Source of the DNA: Rikenella microfusus
Lineage (GTDB): Bacteria; Bacteroidota; Bacteroidia; Bacteroidales; Tenuifilaceae
DNA length: 64,000 bases
Assembly (NCBI GenBank): GCA_020722565.1
Contig: DYKO01000003.1
Location: 62,001 to 126,000 of the forward strand
Direction of reading: 5' to 3'
Shown: one piece after another, positions 8,340 through 17,425 of the stretch
How positions within the stretch are numbered: the stretch's first letter is position 1
Layout: every line of letters begins with the position of its first letter
The notes under the pieces: model-generated
The model's input: only the letters and a program-made list of their open reading frames with translations
What the model was told of the DNA's origin: nothing
Database searches by the model: none
Translations under genes and position numbers: made by a program

Positions 8340-9341
8340 CTAAAATAATTTTCCTTGTTCAGGATATTTTGTTTTTCCTAAATGGTTATAGGAAAGTTCT
8401 GTAACCTCTCTTCCTCTCAAGGTTCGTTTTAAGAAACCTTCTTTTATTAAAAAAGGCTCGTAAACTTCTTCAATTGTACCAGGATCCTCGCCTACTGCTG
8501 TAGCAATTGTATTTAAACCAACTGGACCACCTTTAAATTTTTCGATAATAGTTAAAAGTATCTTATTATCCATTTCATCGAGACCGCGAGAATCTATTTT
8601 AAGTGCATTTAATGATTGATTTGTAATTTTTATATCGATATAACCATCTCCAACTACCTGTGCAAAATCTCTAACTCTTCGCAATAGATAATTTGCAATT
8701 CGAGGAGTACCTCTACTTCTTAAAGCAATTTCTTCAGCCGCTTGGTCAGTAATTTCAATTTTCAAAATAGTAGATGAACGTTTGATTATGCGTTTAAGTG
8801 TATCAATATTATAGTATTCAAGTAGAAATTTTATTCCAAATCGAGCTCTTAATGGACTTGTAAGTAATCCACTACGTGTAGTTGCGCCAATTAAAGTAAA
8901 AGGGTTTAGTTCTATTTGAATTGTTCTTGCACTTGGACCTTTGTCAATTATAATATCAATTTTATAATCCTCCATTGCTGAATAAAGATATTCCTCTACT
9001 ATAGGACTTAGACGATGAATTTCATCAATAAAAAGAATATCAAAAGGTTCTAAATTTGTTAAAAGTCCAGCTAAATCGCCAGGTTTTTCAAGTACTGGCC
9101 CAGATGTTGTTTTAATAGATACGCGTAATTCATTGGCAATGATATTAGCTAACGTTGTTTTACCTAAGCCCGGAGGACCGTGAAGCAAAACGTGGTCAAG
9201 AGCCTCATTTCTAAGTTTTGCAGCTTTAACAAATATTATCAAATTATTAACAATATCCTCTTGACCATTAAATTCATCAAATTGAACTGGTCTTATTTTT
9301 CTTTCAAACTCACTATCAATATTTAGGAATTTTTGATTCAT
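8340..9341 (-). CDS. ruvB: Holliday junction branch-migration ATPase RuvB
   Basis: Hexameric AAA+ motor that drives branch migration of Holliday junctions with RuvA. The 333-residue protein has the standard order: Walker [10 protein letters not shown] (55-63), Walker B LFIDEIH (103-109), sensor GATTRSG (152-158), an LRARFG arginine-finger segment just after, and the C-terminal winged helix including [22 protein letters not shown]. It shares one base with the stop of nadA (TAATG), implying coupling. ruvA and ruvC are not in the window. The gene is AT-rich like its neighbours. Confidence 0.98.
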   Translation of the reverse strand: MNQKFLNIDSEFERKIRPVQFDEFNGQEDIVNNLIIFVKAAKLRNEALDHVLLHGPPGLGKTTLANIIANELRVSIKTTSGPVLEKPGDLAGLLTNLEPFDILFIDEIHRLSPIVEEYLYSAMEDYKIDIIIDKGPSARTIQIELNPFTLIGATTRSGLLTSPLRARFGIKFLLEYYNIDTLKRIIKRSSTILKIEITDQAAEEIALRSRGTPRIANYLLRRVRDFAQVVGDGYIDIKITNQSLNALKIDSRGLDEMDNKILLTIIEKFKGGPVGLNTIATAVGEDPGTIEEVYEPFLIKEGFLKRTLRGREVTELSYNHLGKTKYPEQGKLF

Positions 9342-10324
9342 TACTTAATGGCAATCATTCGTTCAATTGGTAATCTGGCTTTATCTATTAATTCTTTTGA
9401 TAAATTAATTTCGGGATACTCATATTTTAGGCTAAGATACAACTTTTTTAGTGTAATCATTTTCATAAATGAACATTGGTTGCAACTAAAATTTGAATAA
9501 TTAGGTGGTGCAGGAATAAAGTTTTTATAAGGAGATAATTTTTTCATCTGGTGGATAACACCTTCCTCGGTTGCAACAATATATGAACTGCTTGAGTCAA
9601 TAATAATAAAATCAATTAATTGAGAGGTAGAACCTATAAAATCGGATATTATGTGAATTGGTTTTGGACATTCAGGATGTGAAATTACTTTAGATTTTGG
9701 ATTTTCATGCTTCAATTGTAGTATTTTTTCTAATGAAAATTTTTCATGAACACCACAAGCACCATCCCATAAAATCATATTTTCGCGTTTCAACTTTTCT
9801 TTTATGTATTGTCCTAAATTTTTATCAGGTGCAAAAATAATGGGTTGATCTATAGGTATTGAATTTACAACTTTTTCAGCATTAGAAGAAGTGCAACATA
9901 TATCGGAAATTGTTTTAATATCAGCATTAGTGTTTACATAGGTGATAACTAAATGATTGGGATATTTTTCTTTTAACATTTTAAAACTAAAAAAATCGCA
10001 TGAATCGGCTAAGCTGCATCCTGCATTGGTATCTGGAATAATTACCTTTGCATCAGGTAAAAGAATTTTAGTTGTTTCAGCCATAAACCTTACACCAGCA
10101 AAAACAACCATTTTTGATTTAACATCTTTTGCCTTTATGGATAATGCTAAGCTATCACCTACAAAATCAGCTATATCTTGTATTTCAGGATACTGGTAGT
10201 AATGAGCCAATATTACTGCATCCTTTTCTTTTTTCAATTTATATATTTCGTCAACTAAATTGATATTAGGGTCAATTAGCTCATCGATATAACCCAATTT
10301 ATCAACAATTTCTTTATTAATCAT
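9341..10324 (-). CDS. nadA: Quinolinate synthase A
   Basis: NadA condenses iminoaspartate with dihydroxyacetone phosphate to quinolinate, in de novo NAD synthesis, using a [4Fe-4S] cluster. The 327-residue protein has [20 protein letters not shown] near the N-terminus and cysteines in AGCSLADSC (Cys103), DGACGVHE (Cys190) and CNQC (Cys281, Cys284); Cys103, Cys190 and Cys284 are the likely cluster ligands by position. SHPECP (215-220) is the conserved substrate-side motif. nadB and nadC are not nearby. It is the first gene of the nadA-ruvB pair. Confidence 0.97.
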   Translation of the reverse strand: MINKEIVDKLGYIDELIDPNINLVDEIYKLKKEKDAVILAHYYQYPEIQDIADFVGDSLALSIKAKDVKSKMVVFAGVRFMAETTKILLPDAKVIIPDTNAGCSLADSCDFFSFKMLKEKYPNHLVITYVNTNADIKTISDICCTSSNAEKVVNSIPIDQPIIFAPDKNLGQYIKEKLKRENMILWDGACGVHEKFSLEKILQLKHENPKSKVISHPECPKPIHIISDFIGSTSQLIDFIIIDSSSSYIVATEEGVIHQMKKLSPYKNFIPAPPNYSNFSCNQCSFMKMITLKKLYLSLKYEYPEINLSKELIDKARLPIERMIAIK

Positions 10325-10754
10325 TTTTTAAATTTTTAAAATGTTTTATGATGATAATATAAAGATGTTAGCTTGGTTGGTAAAAAATTTTGAAATAGTC
10401 TTGCAAAATTGGTTATTAAATGTAAAAAAACAAATAATTAACAGCTTAAAAATTCTATATTGTTAAATATCAAATTTATACGTACAATATCAACAACTGT
10501 TAATATCTGCAGATGGTTTTAAAAAGTATTTGTTAGAATGTTGATATCTGCGCTAAATAAAGTTGATAATAATAGCAACGTTTTAAGTAAAAATACTTGT
10601 GAAATTCGTTGGATAATGTATATGCTCTTGGAACAATTCGAAGCAACAATAATGTTTGAAAAAATATGAACACTTTATTAACCCAAAACAAACGGTTAGT
10701 TAAACGTTAAAGTTTTCTTTTGTTTATATTTGAAGTGTAAAATGAAAAAAGTAT
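10325..10754 (+). other. Divergent intergenic region
   Basis: 430 bases between nadA (minus) and the outer-membrane barrel gene (plus). No ORF, RNA gene or repeat was recognised. The only clear signal is a TAnnTTTG box close to the right-hand gene. The visible base composition changes across this gap from very AT-rich (left) to more balanced (right). Confidence 0.6.
10725..10732 (+). promoter_or_regulatory. -7 box before the BamA/TamA-like gene
   Basis: TATATTTG matches TAnnTTTG and ends 22 bases before the ATG at 10755. A good -33 TTG is not seen at 19-20 bases, so the call is tentative. Confidence 0.45.
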
Positions 10755-11849
10755 ATGAGAATTAAGATAATATTAAGTGTAAGCGTACTGTTTGTTTTTG
10801 ATTTGTTTAATGCAGCAGGAGTGCATGCCATCGACCAAGATACTATAAAAAATAAATTACAAAACAAGAAATACATTGTATTGGTGCCCGTAGCATTCTA
10901 CGGAGAGGAAACCAATTTGGGAGGAGGTATTTCCGGTGCATACTATTTTAGGTGCTCTAAGATAAAACCTTCAAGTATTCAACTATCAACGGTTTACACT
11001 CTTAAGGATCAGATAAGCCTGTGGGTTTCGCCGAAAATATACTCAACAAATGGGGAACATTATTATTCTGGTTTCATAAAGATTAATCATTTTCCCAATA
11101 AGTTTTTTGGAATAGGTAGAAACACTCCTGATGAATCGGAAGAGAATTATATTTCCGATGATTTTTCTGTACTACTACAGCATCAACGCGTACTATTTGG
11201 TGTTTTAATGGCAGGAGTACAGGCACAGCTAAATTATTTTGAAACCTCCGGCTATAAACCTGATGGGCTATTGGCAACAAATATTCCTGGAGTTAAGGAA
11301 AAATTTTCTACAGGATTGGGTGCAGTGTTATCGTGGGAGAACCGGGAAAACTTATATTATCCTTCGTTTGGTGAATTTTATAAGACATCGCTTATGGTTT
11401 ATAGTAAAATATTTGGTAGCCAATTTAATTTAACCCGTTTGACTATTGATTTGAGAAATTACTATAATCTAAGGGATGGACACATTTTTGCTTTGCAGGC
11501 AATAGGCGATTTTTCTTGGGGCAAAGCGCCCTTTCAAATTATGCCCATGTTGGGTGGAGCTGATGTGCTTAGGGGTTACTACCAGGGAAGATATAGGGAT
11601 AAAGCAATGGCATGCGTACAGGGAGAGTACCGTTTTCCTATCTATAAATGGTTAAAGGGGGCAATTTTTGGTGGATTTGGGGACGTTGCACCCTATTTTG
11701 ATAAACTGGATATAACAAAGAGTAAATTTGCTTATGGTGCTGGATTAAGGGTAAGGGTGAATCCACTAAGGGTAAACTTAAGATTAGATGGTGCATACAG
11801 CCAGCGAAAAGAAATGGCATTTTACCTGACTGTTACTGAAGCATTTTAG
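10755..11849 (+). CDS. BamA/TamA-family (D15 surface antigen) outer-membrane beta-barrel protein
   Basis: A 364-residue protein with a signal peptide ending near VHA-ID (about residue 25) followed directly by a barrel; there are no POTRA domains. Barrel hallmarks of the D15/Omp85 superfamily are visible: GGGISGAYYF near the start, WENRENLYYPSFGEFY in the middle, and LGGADVLRGYYQGRYRD, the region corresponding to the conserved lid-loop arginine motif, followed by YRFPIYKWLKG. The last residue is Phe, as usual for outer-membrane barrels. Function is unknown; POTRA-less members may be transport or lipase-linked barrels. It is followed by a terminator hairpin shared with glmS. Confidence 0.85.
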   Translation: MRIKIILSVSVLFVFDLFNAAGVHAIDQDTIKNKLQNKKYIVLVPVAFYGEETNLGGGISGAYYFRCSKIKPSSIQLSTVYTLKDQISLWVSPKIYSTNGEHYYSGFIKINHFPNKFFGIGRNTPDESEENYISDDFSVLLQHQRVLFGVLMAGVQAQLNYFETSGYKPDGLLATNIPGVKEKFSTGLGAVLSWENRENLYYPSFGEFYKTSLMVYSKIFGSQFNLTRLTIDLRNYYNLRDGHIFALQAIGDFSWGKAPFQIMPMLGGADVLRGYYQGRYRDKAMACVQGEYRFPIYKWLKGAIFGGFGDVAPYFDKLDITKSKFAYGAGLRVRVNPLRVNLRLDGAYSQRKEMAFYLTVTEAF

Positions 11850-11867
11850 CATAAGAGATAAATAAAA

Positions 11868-11890
11868 AAAGCGCAAGAATTTTGCGCTTT
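11868..11890. terminator. Bidirectional intrinsic terminator between the barrel gene and glmS
   Basis: Perfect 9-bp stem AAAGCGCAA / TTGCGCTTT with a 5-base loop. Read on the minus strand it is followed by a T run, so it suits glmS best, but it can also end the convergent plus-strand transcript. Confidence 0.8.
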
Positions 11891-11910
11891 GAAGTTTTTG
11901 AAAGATGAAT

Positions 11911-13746
11911 TTATTCAACAGTAACAGATTTAGCCAAATTTCTTGGTTGATCTACGTTGCACCCTCTGAGAAGAGCAATATGGTAAGCGAGAAGTTGCAA
12001 TGGGATAACAGTTAAAAGAGCAGCAACAACCTCGTTAGCTTCGGGAATTTCGATGGTGTAATCGGCCATTTCCTTAATTGTAGTATCGCCTTCGGTAACA
12101 ATTGCAATAACTACACCCTTACGAGCTTTAACTTCTTGAATATTGCTAACAACTTTTTCGTAGCTACTGTCCTTAGTTGCGATAACTACAACTGGCATGG
12201 TATCATCAATAAGTGCAATGGGGCCATGTTTCATTTCAGCAGCAGGGTAACCTTCGGCATGGATGTAAGATATTTCCTTAAGTTTAAGTGCGCCTTCAAG
12301 CGCAACCGGGAAAAAATAACCACGGCCAAGGTAGAGGAAGTTTCGAGAATCTTTGAAACGTTCAGAAATTTCTTTAACAGTAGGCTCGCTAAGTAGAATT
12401 TTTTCAATCTTTTCAGGAATGAGGGTTAATTCCTTAATGAGTTGCTCATATTTTTCCTCAGAAAGATTACCATGTTTACGGCCAAGTAGAATTGCCATCA
12501 GTATTAAAACAGTAACCTGTGCAGTAAATGCCTTGGTAGATGCAACTCCAATTTCGGGGCCTGCATGAGTATAAACACCTGCGTGGGTTTCGCGGGGTAT
12601 GCTAGAACCCACAACATTACAAATCCCAAGTACAAGAGCACCAGCCTCTTTAGCTAATCTGACAGCGGCAAGCGTGTCGGCGGTTTCGCCACTTTGGCTG
12701 ATGGCAATTACAACATCATCCTTGTTGATAATAGGGTTACGATAACGGAATTCCGATGCGTATTCGACTTCAACAGGTATGCGTGCCAGATCTTCAATCA
12801 GGTACTCGCCTACCAGAGCGGCATGCCAAGAGGTACCACAGCCGATAAGTATAATGCGTTTAGCGTCGGTTAAATTGGAAAGTACGCTGTAAAGACCACC
12901 CAAATGGATATCGAAGGGGTTTGTTGAAATCCTGCCGCGAAAGGTATCGAGAATGCTACGAGGCTGTTCATAAATTTCCTTGAGCATAAAGTGGTCGTAA
13001 CCACCCTTTTCAATTGACTCGATATCAAGATCGAGCTGCTGGATTTTTGGTTCAAGAGATTTATTGTAAATGGTTTTCAAAACCATTTGATTGCGTTGGA
13101 GGACGGCCACATCGTTATCGTTAAGGAAGATAACGCTTTTGGTGAACTCAACAATTGGTGTGGCATCGGAGGCAATAAAATATTCGCCAACGCCAACGCC
13201 AATAACTAAAGGACTCCCCTTTCGGGCTGCAATGAGTGTCTCGGGTTCATCGCGGTTAATAACTACAATGCCGTAGGCACCTACAACCTTGGTAAGGGCA
13301 AGCCTAACGGCAATTTCAGCAGCAACGTTACCCTTAAGGTAGATGTACTCAATAAGGTTAACCAGTACTTCGGTATCGGTTTCCGATTTAAAGGAATAAC
13401 CTCTTTTTTCGAGTTTGGTGCGAAGGAGTGAATAGTTCTCAATTATTCCGTTATGAATAAGGATGAACTTTCCGTTCATTGATTCATGTGGGTGAGCATT
13501 GATGTCGTTGGGTTCGCCGTGAGTTGCCCAACGTGTATGACCTATACCAATTGTACCTTCAAGTTTTCGGCTGCCAATAAATTTTTCTAAATCGCTAACC
13601 TTTCCCTTTTGCTTGGCAAGAAAAGGTTCGCCATTCATAATACATATTCCTGCAGAATCGTATCCCCTGTATTCTAATCGCTTTAATCCATTAATAACTA
13701 TTGGGTAAGCTTGTCTGTAGCCAATATATCCTACAATGCCGCACAT
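11911..13746 (-). CDS. glmS: Glutamine-fructose-6-phosphate aminotransferase (isomerizing)
   Basis: GlmS makes glucosamine-6-phosphate from fructose-6-phosphate and glutamine, the entry to UDP-GlcNAc, which also feeds the fnlABC pathway further along. The 611-residue protein begins MCGIVGYIG with the catalytic Cys2 of an N-terminal class II glutaminase; RLEYRGYDSAG and the HTRWATHG segment follow. Two SIS domains are present (GCGTSWHAALVGEY, AISQSGETADTLAA) and the C-terminus ends RNLAKSVTVE, as in the family. It begins 2 bases after the DUF4270 stop, so is in one operon with it. No glmS ribozyme is expected or seen. Confidence 0.98.
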   Translation of the reverse strand: MCGIVGYIGYRQAYPIVINGLKRLEYRGYDSAGICIMNGEPFLAKQKGKVSDLEKFIGSRKLEGTIGIGHTRWATHGEPNDINAHPHESMNGKFILIHNGIIENYSLLRTKLEKRGYSFKSETDTEVLVNLIEYIYLKGNVAAEIAVRLALTKVVGAYGIVVINRDEPETLIAARKGSPLVIGVGVGEYFIASDATPIVEFTKSVIFLNDNDVAVLQRNQMVLKTIYNKSLEPKIQQLDLDIESIEKGGYDHFMLKEIYEQPRSILDTFRGRISTNPFDIHLGGLYSVLSNLTDAKRIILIGCGTSWHAALVGEYLIEDLARIPVEVEYASEFRYRNPIINKDDVVIAISQSGETADTLAAVRLAKEAGALVLGICNVVGSSIPRETHAGVYTHAGPEIGVASTKAFTAQVTVLILMAILLGRKHGNLSEEKYEQLIKELTLIPEKIEKILLSEPTVKEISERFKDSRNFLYLGRGYFFPVALEGALKLKEISYIHAEGYPAAEMKHGPIALIDDTMPVVVIATKDSSYEKVVSNIQEVKARKGVVIAIVTEGDTTIKEMADYTIEIPEANEVVAALLTVIPLQLLAYHIALLRGCNVDQPRNLAKSVTVE

Positions 13747-13748
13747 AA

Positions 13749-15032
13749 TTATTTTAACTTAGTGTATGTTATTTTTAACCTTATAGGTTTACTATTGTTG
13801 CCGCTTCTAAGAACATTTTGTTTTAATGAAGTTGAGCCGGTATTTGGGAAAACATAAATATTATTGTCGGAAAACTCGCCCTTCAGAATTTTTTGAAAGT
13901 GATAGGTAATATCAACCTTATAATCGTTAGCAAATTTTCGGTAGCTGCCGTTGCTGTTAAGAAGATTGTTGGTAATGTAATCTCTGATGTAACCTCCCCA
14001 GGTATCACCACTTTTGTAATAGAGGAGTAATTGGCTAATTGTAGAATCAGGGGTGACGGTAAAGGGATCGTCTTTAGGTATGATAAGTTCAGCACGATGA
14101 ACAATAAGGGGCATGGAATCGAGCCATTGATTCAAATTATCGATTTTAAGTTTACCATAAACTCCACCAAGATTTTGGACATAAAAAACAGAATCCTGAA
14201 CGATGGTATCGTTTAAATGTTGAATTTTTTTAGCAGGATCAGCTTTTGAGTGGTCTTGGAGATACTGGAAGTAACGACTTGCTAAAAAGGTGTAAGTTTT
14301 GTATTGGTTAACAGTTGAATCTTTATCGTTAATCTTTGTGGTGTAATGGTAGTAAAGGCGGATGTACATTTTAGAAACAGAAAAATTGTAAGCCAAACCA
14401 CCATATCCTGGCAAATCATCGCAGGTAATGTAGAATCCCTTAAACTTGTTAAAGAATACAGAGTAATCGGCTAAAGCAGCAGAATCCATTAGTGCGCGGG
14501 CAAAGTCCAATGATAGGTATTGTTTAATTACGCCTTTTCCGGTAAGAGTTGTAGTAAAAAAGGGATCAGGATTATAGTGACCCTCAATGGGTTTTAAGGC
14601 ATTTTCATTATTAACAACTGCAGTATCGGTTAATTCATGTACCCTGATATTGAGAACCTTGGAGGAATCACCATTAAAACTATTTGCTGTGAAGTAAAAA
14701 ATTAAAGAATCGGGAGCAGATGTGGGCCCGCCAAATCCTTCAGTAGATGAAGAGGTATAGAACCTTCCAATAAAACTTGCCTTAGTAGAACCAAAAATAT
14801 CGCTGTTCAAGTAGCCCAAAACACCTTCGGATGCCATTTGACTATTAAGTGAATCCTGTGCTAATGTATAAGCACTGATGGTAAATGATGAATCAACCCG
14901 AACTAGGTAGATATCGTCCATGGGCAATAGATTATTTCCTAAAAAACTACGATCGTTATAGCAGGAGCCTAAGAGTAAAGATATAGAGAGAATTGCTATA
15001 AAATGTCCTTTAAATCCAAAAGGCTGTAACAT
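13749..15032 (-). CDS. DUF4270 family lipoprotein
   Basis: A predicted lipoprotein of about 427 residues: the signal ends in LLLGSC with Cys24 when translation starts at the ATG at 15032, followed by YNDRSFLGNNLLP. The rest is beta-rich with many aromatic and Asp/Ser/Thr residues and no catalytic motif. The family is, to my knowledge, Bacteroidota-specific and of unknown function, and regularly sits between a GT5 glycogen-synthase-like gene and other housekeeping genes, as here. The alternative start at 15077 would run inside the upstream gene and spoil the signal peptide. Surface or periplasmic location is inferred. Confidence 0.8.
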   Translation of the reverse strand: MLQPFGFKGHFIAILSISLLLGSCYNDRSFLGNNLLPMDDIYLVRVDSSFTISAYTLAQDSLNSQMASEGVLGYLNSDIFGSTKASFIGRFYTSSSTEGFGGPTSAPDSLIFYFTANSFNGDSSKVLNIRVHELTDTAVVNNENALKPIEGHYNPDPFFTTTLTGKGVIKQYLSLDFARALMDSAALADYSVFFNKFKGFYITCDDLPGYGGLAYNFSVSKMYIRLYYHYTTKINDKDSTVNQYKTYTFLASRYFQYLQDHSKADPAKKIQHLNDTIVQDSVFYVQNLGGVYGKLKIDNLNQWLDSMPLIVHRAELIIPKDDPFTVTPDSTISQLLLYYKSGDTWGGYIRDYITNNLLNSNGSYRKFANDYKVDITYHFQKILKGEFSDNNIYVFPNTGSTSLKQNVLRSGNNSKPIRLKITYTKLK

Positions 15033-15039
15033 GGATAGG

Positions 15040-15885
15040 CTACTTTTTCTTTTTATTTGAAACATGAGAGTCGTCATTTAAGATATCAGTGTAAAACTGG
15101 TCGTAAATATCAATATAATTTTCATTATCCTGGTAGGGTAGAAGGGGTTTTTTAACGGAATTTATGTATTCAATCAATTGATTGTTTACCCTGGGGCTGC
15201 TCACAATAACACCATCTGAGAAATTTATAGCCAGCTTAGAAAGATTTTCGAAAGTGGGTTCGCGGATAATTTCAACATCCTTTTTTGAGATACCCTCCAT
15301 TAATATTTTTTTGCGAGCATCGGGATTAAATGGATTTGGAAAATCATCGTTGTAAAGGGAATAAACAATTTTAGACTTAGCAAAAAGAGGATCATCGGCA
15401 TAGGCCTTTTTAATTAATAGGGGAATAAATGCAGTAATCCAGCCGTGGCAGTGAATTAGATTAGGAGACCAGCGTAACTTTTTGACAGTTTCAAGCACCC
15501 CTTTACCAAAAAAGATGGCACGTTCATCATTATCGGAAAAGAATTCGCCGTTTTCATTTGCAAGAGTGAATTTACGATGGAAGTAATCTTCGTTATCAAT
15601 AAAATAAACCTGCATTCGAGCGCTTTGGATTGAAGATACTTTGATTATAAGGGGGTGGTCGGTATCGTTAATTACCAGGTTCATACCCGATAACCTTATA
15701 ACTTCGTGTAGCTGGTTTCGACGTTCGTTAACGCAGCCATAACGAGGCATAAAGGTTCTAATCTCGCGTCCCTTTTCCTGAATTCCTTGAGGGAGGAAAC
15801 GCCCTATTTTTGATATTTCACTTTCTGGAAGATACGGAAATATCTCCTGGGAGACAAACAGTATCTTAACATTTTTTTCTTTCAT
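15040..15885 (-). CDS. Glycogen/starch synthase GT5 N-terminal-domain protein
   Basis: A 281-residue protein made of only the N-terminal starch-synthase catalytic domain (GT5). It has KILFVSQEIFPYLPES at the start, FMPRYGCVNERRNQLHEV, and LIHCHGWITAFIPLLIKKAY in the middle. Full-length GlgA is about 480 residues and has a second Rossmann domain that binds ADP-glucose; this is absent, the protein ending in a Lys-rich tail. It is therefore unlikely to be a normal glycogen synthase by itself. The same short form with a DUF4270 neighbour is common in Bacteroidota, so this is a family feature and not a truncation. Function unknown. Confidence 0.82.
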   Translation of the reverse strand: MKEKNVKILFVSQEIFPYLPESEISKIGRFLPQGIQEKGREIRTFMPRYGCVNERRNQLHEVIRLSGMNLVINDTDHPLIIKVSSIQSARMQVYFIDNEDYFHRKFTLANENGEFFSDNDERAIFFGKGVLETVKKLRWSPNLIHCHGWITAFIPLLIKKAYADDPLFAKSKIVYSLYNDDFPNPFNPDARKKILMEGISKKDVEIIREPTFENLSKLAINFSDGVIVSSPRVNNQLIEYINSVKKPLLPYQDNENYIDIYDQFYTDILNDDSHVSNKKKK

Positions 15886-16180
15886 TACATTTTCATTTTC
15901 TTCGACTCAATCCAAAATCAATATATATAACAAAAACATAACCCGTCAAAACTTATTTTAGTTTTCGGGTATAGCAACTCCAATTGGCTACAAATTTACA
16001 AAATTTTTTCAACATCTGTTTTTTCTCATGCTATTGATTTACAGCAAATATGAACAATAAACACTTTATCAGAATATTAATGCAATGCAATTGGGACTTT
16101 TTGTTGTAGTGCATCTATTTTAAATTATTTTAAGGATATGTAATAAAAAAATTGCAAACTTTGCAGGATGAAAACATTAT

Positions 16181-17035
16181 ATGTCCAAAATGATAGAGAT
16201 TACATCAACGGTATCGGAAGTGAGGCAAACGATAGCCGATAAAAAGGCCGAGGGTAAAAGAATAGGTTTTGTGCCTACCATGGGAGCGCTACACCAGGGA
16301 CACTTATCGTTGGTGCAGCAATCGATTAGAGAAATGGATTTTACAGTGGTAAGTATTTTTGTTAATCCAACCCAATTTAACGATAAGAACGATCTAAAAA
16401 ATTATCCGCGCATGCAGGAAAAGGATATAGAATTGCTTAAGAGCGTGAGAACCAATCTTGTATTTAAGCCCACGGAGCAAGAGATATATCCTGAACCCGA
16501 TACCCGAGTGTTTGATTTTGGGATGCTGAATAAGGTAATGGAGGGAAAATTCAGACCAGGTCATTTTAATGGAGTTGCGCAGGTAGTGAGCAGATTGTTT
16601 GAGGTAGTTGAACCCCACAGGGCATATTTTGGGCAAAAGGATTTCCAGCAGCTGGCAATAATTCGGGCAATGGTAAAGATGTTGGGTTACAAGGTAGAAA
16701 TAATAGGTTGCCCCATTGTTCGTGAACCCGATGGTTTAGCAATGAGCAGCCGAAATTTGTTACTAACACCCGAACACCGAAAGAGCGCACCACTTATTTA
16801 CAAAACTCTATCGGAGGCACGTAACAAAATAGGGGAATTATCCGTTAAAAAAATGATTAGGTGGGTTGAAGAAACCATTAATTCCGATTCCCATTTAAGA
16901 GTAGAGTACTTTGAACTGGTTGACTCTGAAACACTACAGCCAATAGGCAGTTGGGGTCACAATGGAGGAATTGTTGGTTGTATTGCGGTTTGGGCAGGAA
17001 ATATCAGACTAATTGATAATGTAACATTTAAATAA
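16181..17035 (+). CDS. panC: Pantothenate synthetase (pantoate-beta-alanine ligase)
   Basis: PanC joins pantoate and beta-alanine with ATP to pantothenate, the coenzyme A precursor. The 284-residue length is normal. PTMGALHQGH (32-41) is the HIGH-type nucleotide-binding motif with His38 and His41; VSIFVNPTQF, RPGHFNGVAQVV, YFGQKDFQQL and the loop GLAMSSRN follow in family order. A start at Met4 (16190) is also possible. It precedes panD by 18 bases, so both steps that make and use beta-alanine are in one operon. Confidence 0.97.
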   Translation: MSKMIEITSTVSEVRQTIADKKAEGKRIGFVPTMGALHQGHLSLVQQSIREMDFTVVSIFVNPTQFNDKNDLKNYPRMQEKDIELLKSVRTNLVFKPTEQEIYPEPDTRVFDFGMLNKVMEGKFRPGHFNGVAQVVSRLFEVVEPHRAYFGQKDFQQLAIIRAMVKMLGYKVEIIGCPIVREPDGLAMSSRNLLLTPEHRKSAPLIYKTLSEARNKIGELSVKKMIRWVEETINSDSHLRVEYFELVDSETLQPIGSWGHNGGIVGCIAVWAGNIRLIDNVTFK

Positions 17036-17053
17036 ACAAATACATAGGTGGCG

Positions 17054-17404
17054 ATGATGATAGAGGTTTGCAAATCGAAGATTCATAGGGTTACCCTTAC
17101 TGAGGCCAATCTAAACTACATTGGCAGCATCACGATTGATGAAAACCTTATGGATGCCGCAAACATTATTGAAAACGAAAAGGTTCAAGTGGTTAACCTT
17201 AATAATGGTGAAAGGCTGGAAACCTATGTTATTAAGGGAGAGCGAGGAAGTGGTCAAATTTGTTTGAATGGACCGGCCGCTCGAAAATGTGTTGTGGGCG
17301 ATGTGGTTATAATAATTTCCTATGCCATGATGGATTTTGAGGAGGCTAAGAAATTTAAGCCCAGAGTTATTTTCCCCGATACTGCAACCAATAAGCTTGT
17401 GTAA
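17054..17404 (+). CDS. panD: Aspartate 1-decarboxylase
   Basis: PanD makes beta-alanine from aspartate. It is a pyruvoyl enzyme that cleaves itself before a serine; here the site is Gly24-Ser25 in NYIGSITID, exactly at the family position when the start is the ATG at 17054. A GTG at 17048 would add two residues and move the site. AGGTGG just upstream may act as a ribosome-binding site. [16 protein letters not shown] and [14 protein letters not shown] are further family segments. Operon with panC. Confidence 0.96.
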   Translation: MMIEVCKSKIHRVTLTEANLNYIGSITIDENLMDAANIIENEKVQVVNLNNGERLETYVIKGERGSGQICLNGPAARKCVVGDVVIIISYAMMDFEEAKKFKPRVIFPDTATNKLV

Positions 17405-17425
17405 ACCAAATAGTAGTTCAATACT

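Noticed and set aside
11980-13300. Several open frames of 60-90 codons antisense to glmS
   Set aside because: They are shadows of a conserved gene with no independent start signals or homology; the same holds for those inside ileS, wzc, rlmD and typA.
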